Assembly: GCA_963969595.1 (NCBI GenBank)
Contig: OZ018412.1
Location: 15,688,501 to 15,752,500 of the forward strand
DNA from: Neckera pumila
Taxonomy: Eukaryota; Streptophyta; Bryopsida; Hypnales; Neckeraceae
Length of the DNA: 64,000 nucleotides
Reading direction: 5' to 3'
The first letter of the stretch is position 1. Each line of letters begins with the position of its first letter. Of this stretch, positions 60,616 through 64,000 are shown one piece after another. The notes below the pieces were generated by a model that saw only the letters and a list, made by a program, of their open reading frames with translations, was not told where the DNA came from and ran no database searches. The position numbers were made by a program, and so were the translations under genes.

Positions 60616-60880
60616 GCCGCGTGCTTGGTACTGTCAAAAAGCTCTCAGCAAGGAGGGGTGCACGGGCTTGGTTTTGTGGCATTTGGACCTACCGTGCAGA
60701 AGTTATTGAATTTTGAAGTATTTATGGATCCAAAAATTAGAAAATTACTTTTACTTTGAGATTTTGGTCGCGTTCTTGGTATCGTTGGAAAGCTCTTGGC
60801 GAGCAGGGGTGGACGGGCTTTGCTTTGTGGCGTTTGGAATGACGGTGTGAAAATTGTTGAGTTTCAAAGTTTCTATATCA
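60616..60880. repeat. Direct repeat, about 150-bp period, two copies
   Basis: GCGTGCTTGGTACTG...GCACGGGCTTGGTTTTGTGGC (from 60617) and GCGTTCTTGGTATCG...GGACGGGCTTTGCTTTGTGGC (from 60768) are diverged copies. The GC of the copies is above the flanks. No coding frame persists through both. Confidence 0.65.
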
Positions 60881-62399
60881 ATAAAAATAAATAAAAAAAT
60901 AACTTTTCACTTCGTTTTGGCTGTGGCAAGGGCATAGGGCACACTAGTGTAATATTAAAGAAGAAGATGCTATTTATAGTTGTGACTAAATCATGTATTC
61001 AATTTATGCTATGAATGGGAAATCGAGATGGAGTGGAGATGAATGTGGAAAAGAGCTAGAATGGAAGAGCTTGTATCATGACTGCTTTAGATATGAGTAT
61101 TATAAAGTACTTTTGGAACTCATTTCCAAGAGTCTCTAACAATAAAAAATCAAGATGTTGCAAATAATATACTTGTACAAATTCTTAAATAGAAAAATCA
61201 TACATAAAATTCAATTTCAAATTCAATTTTTGGATACTACAATTAGATTTTCAAAGAGATTCACTTGAAAAAAATACTATAATAAAAATAGTAGTTTGGA
61301 AACGTTTTATTTATGTTAAAATTTTTGCCGACATTCAAATGTGGTCATTTAGGAATTAAACTATATTAATAACAAGATATATGAAGACTAAATGCTTGTC
61401 AAGATTAGTAAAGAGCTATTGAAGGTAATTTTTAGAAAATCCTTATTTTTTTTAATGTTTATTACTTCTTTTGAAGATAATATAGAAATCTTTATTAATA
61501 ATGTGAAAACAAGGCAATATACTTTTGAAAATAACTAACAACATTGCAATGTCAAGAAATATACCTTTCCATCTTTTTAACATTTTAAAAAGGTTGAGGG
61601 TCAACTTTTCACAAACTTAATTAGTGGATTTAAGAATCAAAGGATCTTATGCCATTATTCTATAGATTTTTCTACGACATTTAGAGACTAGGATCCATGT
61701 TAAAGTTCTTTTCAAGAATATCAAATAATCTTTTCATACATTTTTGTAGGCGTATTTCCTTATATACCACCCTGTAAAGAGATATGGGTTAAGATTAAAT
61801 GTCACTTATGGTTATAGATTAAGGATGAAGGAGTCAAAAGAACTTTTTAGTCACTTGGCAATCATTCTAAAGATTTTCTTGTAATATCTACAAACTTAAA
61901 CCCATGTCAAAAGCCCTTTTCACTTACATGTAATTTAGAGTATTAATCAATCTTCACAAACATTTTCATTCTATGGATATTTGTAGACATTTTTCTTTGT
62001 GGAGGGTCAAGTGCCAAACAATGAAAGACCTTCTTAGTGATTTGCAAAGATTTCTTCACACATCAATCAATTATGATCTGTATTACAAATTCTTTTCACT
62101 TACCCATAAGTGTATCAAAGAGGTCTTCTCAGAAAAATTCTCTTCTTGCTTCACACATACACATAAAGTTAATATTGATTATAAAATACACTCTTCTACT
62201 ATCTCATCTCAACACACAAATGCTACAAGAGCATATTATATGATAAAATGAATTATTTTGGATGAAAAAGTGACAAATCTAACTAAAAAAAGTACAAATA
62301 AAGATAAGCAAAAATGGTGAATGCTTCAAGTAAACCCTTGGCATCTCATCACACCCTTGTCCCTATTCTACTTATCTCACTTATTTCTAAGCTCCCAAA
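60881..62399. other. AT-rich intergenic sequence
   Basis: No gene or repeat end seen. Confidence 0.5.
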
Positions 62400-62960
62400 G
62401 GATTCAAAGATCATTGCAAGAAAAAACCTGTTTATTTGTGACAAGGAGGTTTGTGACAAGGAGGAGTGCTAGAACTTTCCCTTGCAATAACTTTTAAAGC
62501 ATCACTAGCATATAAAACTTGTAAGGAAGATTGTTGGCTTGAATGTAATTATATTCCGTATTTTTTCAAAAAAATTTAAAAAATATTTTATCTAAGTTGT
62601 CACGTTTTCAATTTTAGAGTTTTTTAGTACTTTGAATACCTAAAATTAATGATCTAAAGCTGAAATTTGATGATTTATTCCTATAGTAGGTGAGCAATTG
62701 AGCATATTCCTACTAAGGGCCGTTTGAAAATATATTATTTTACATCCTCTATATTGTGCAAATAGGACTCCCTTGCGTGCACACTTCTAAATATTAAAGA
62801 TGGTTTTTAAGATCATTTTTTTAGTAAAATCTTCTCACCATAAAATCCTCCCAAATGGCCAATTTTTTGTTTCTTTATAAACTTTTTTTCACTTGTTCTT
62901 TACAAATTAAAATGTCAAAGAGTCTATTTTCTTCAAATTTTTTGTCACTCTATTTCATGA
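62400..62960 (-). repeat. Reversed fragment of family C interior
   Basis: It matches, in reverse complement, the spacer of 7610-9070: CCCTTGCGTGCACAC against GTGCGCAAGG, AAAGATGGTTTTTAAGATC, and TTACAAATTAAAATGTCAAA. Moderately diverged, no ends defined. Confidence 0.5.
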
Positions 62961-64000
62961 ATAACTTTTGAAATTTTGATGATATGTTATTTTTAATATT
63001 TTTTCCTAAAATAAGAGTACAGGGAGTCCTAGCCATAAATTGGCCAAAGTGGAACAAATCCGACAGGCCTTTTCTCACCGCAAGGTAAAGTACTTCAACT
63101 GTGAAAACAGTTTTACTATTCTTACATGGAACACTGTATAAAAGGGAGGCATAGTGAGTGGCAAACCAAGAGCATTACAGACTCTTGCTCTTGTTCACGT
63201 TTGAACGCATACTCTGCACACCTGCGCGCTTTGTGTAAGCGGCAAGCTCCTCGATCTCTCCATTGCTTGTGATAGTCCAGACTTCTCTTTTCATACTTGC
63301 ATCGATCTTCGAGCTCTTGCATGCCCTGTGGTACCGATTGCTAGACTTGCGAGTTTGTGTAGCCTTGAAGTCATCATTTCAAACTTCATACAGAAGCTTT
63401 CCGGCCGGGCCACCTTTGTCGGAAGGGGTAACTAGCTTCTGTTGATCATACGTACCTGATGAGCTAACTCTGTAGCACATAAACGAGTTCAGCACGTCAG
63501 TTTGGATCGAGTTAAATTTCTGAATATGCAAGCTTTGTGCATGACGTCCGACCAGCCACAGCTTCATCGATCATTAGTCAACTCCACAGCGACGGAGTCC
63601 ATAGATTGTTTTCCCAGTAATCAATTGGTCACCCCAGTGACGGCAGTAGCTCCTCATATATATTTCTCAATCGTGTCGATCCACGTTCGGGTCAGTGTCA
63701 GTACGTAGTTACACAATATTTGGAATCTTTCTATCTACCATTGTTGATGGGTCAGGTGCTTGATGTAGGCGGAATTGGAAGTCCCTTTCGACTTGCAATT
63801 GCTTGGCACGACGTTCAAGTCATTGCCAGCGGTGAAAAAAATGGCGCCCACGTATATCGAATCCGCGGCCCGCACTGTGGTGACAAGTTTCTTGCGCAGA
63901 TATATCCGGACAGGACATGTGCAGTTAATACATGTTTCCTCATCTCATAGAGTTCGCTTGATTGAGATCATGGCAATGTGCACTGCACAAATGAAACTAG
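62961..64000. other. Higher-GC segment at the window edge
   Basis: GC rises after about 63100 and several 60-76 codon frames occur on both strands, the last at 63720-63950 plus (MESFYLPLLMGQVLDVGG). None has a recognised domain. It may be the start of a gene lying beyond the window. Confidence 0.3.

Noticed and set aside
63720..63950. 76-codon frame near the window end
   Set aside because: Raised GC makes it tempting, but no domain is seen and it ends before the window does; noted only as an edge segment.

Overview
This is a eukaryotic nuclear window, AT-rich and poor in genes. Three things point to the plant lineage (a streptophyte with a large, repeat-filled genome, possibly not a seed plant). 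First, there is a nine-exon gene with GT-AG introns. Second, there is an intronless enoyl-CoA isomerase-type gene of the plant ECI form ending in the peroxisomal signal SKL. Third, the repeats include tRNA-derived SINEs and a CACTA-type MITE. The species cannot be named from the sequence, and no prokaryotic features are present.

Only two genes can be defended as intact. A class III (SIRT5-type) sirtuin lies on the minus strand at 16501-20579. Its nine exons join into 311 codons with every splice phase matching. A 226-codon enoyl-CoA hydratase/isomerase-family gene lies on the plus strand at 29281-29961. Just downstream, 30299-30858 is an unrecognised GC-rich reading frame broken by one TGA. 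A decayed retrotransposon ORF with an RNase H domain occupies 32812-34985. A weak coding-like remnant lies on the minus strand at 25000-25660.

Most of the rest is transposon sequence. The dominant family (called T here) has ends TTAACCCCTAAAGG...CCTTTAGGGGTTAA and inserts at TTAA. About fifteen full or partial copies occur, many close to 930 bp long, plus a short 136-251 bp subfamily. Two insertions can be checked against an uninterrupted relative in the same window: 42479-44763 nested inside 42111-45324, and the back-to-back pair 40433-41018/41015-41956 sitting in one arm of a hairpin. Both are precise at TTAA, as for piggyBac-type elements. No transposase is visible.

Other families: B, short elements with CATTA...TAATG ends (275-361 bp, one enlarged to 2.4 kb); C, foldback elements (7610-9070, 39830-41990, 56128-56745); D, TAAGGTAACTACACC ends (30953-31546, 59630-60142); E, one element with subterminal hairpins (49692-50352); a 1.35-kb inverted repeat built from GGCGCC palindromes (25905-27255); a TAA-flanked hairpin MITE; two SINEs; and a segmental duplication (38281-39806 with 45871-47930). 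The elements sit inside one another, which gives a relative order of insertion.

The layout by position is: 1-16500, repeats and AT-rich filler; 16501-20579, sirtuin; 20881-28403, repeats, a SINE and the palindrome array; 28404-30858, isomerase gene and broken frame; 30953-35275, nested elements, retrotransposon and SINE; 35276-60142, dense nested repeats; 60143-64000, filler plus a somewhat more GC-rich end with no recognised gene. The two genes both act in organellar acyl metabolism (predicted mitochondrial deacylase, peroxisomal isomerase), but nothing in the layout shows that they work together.
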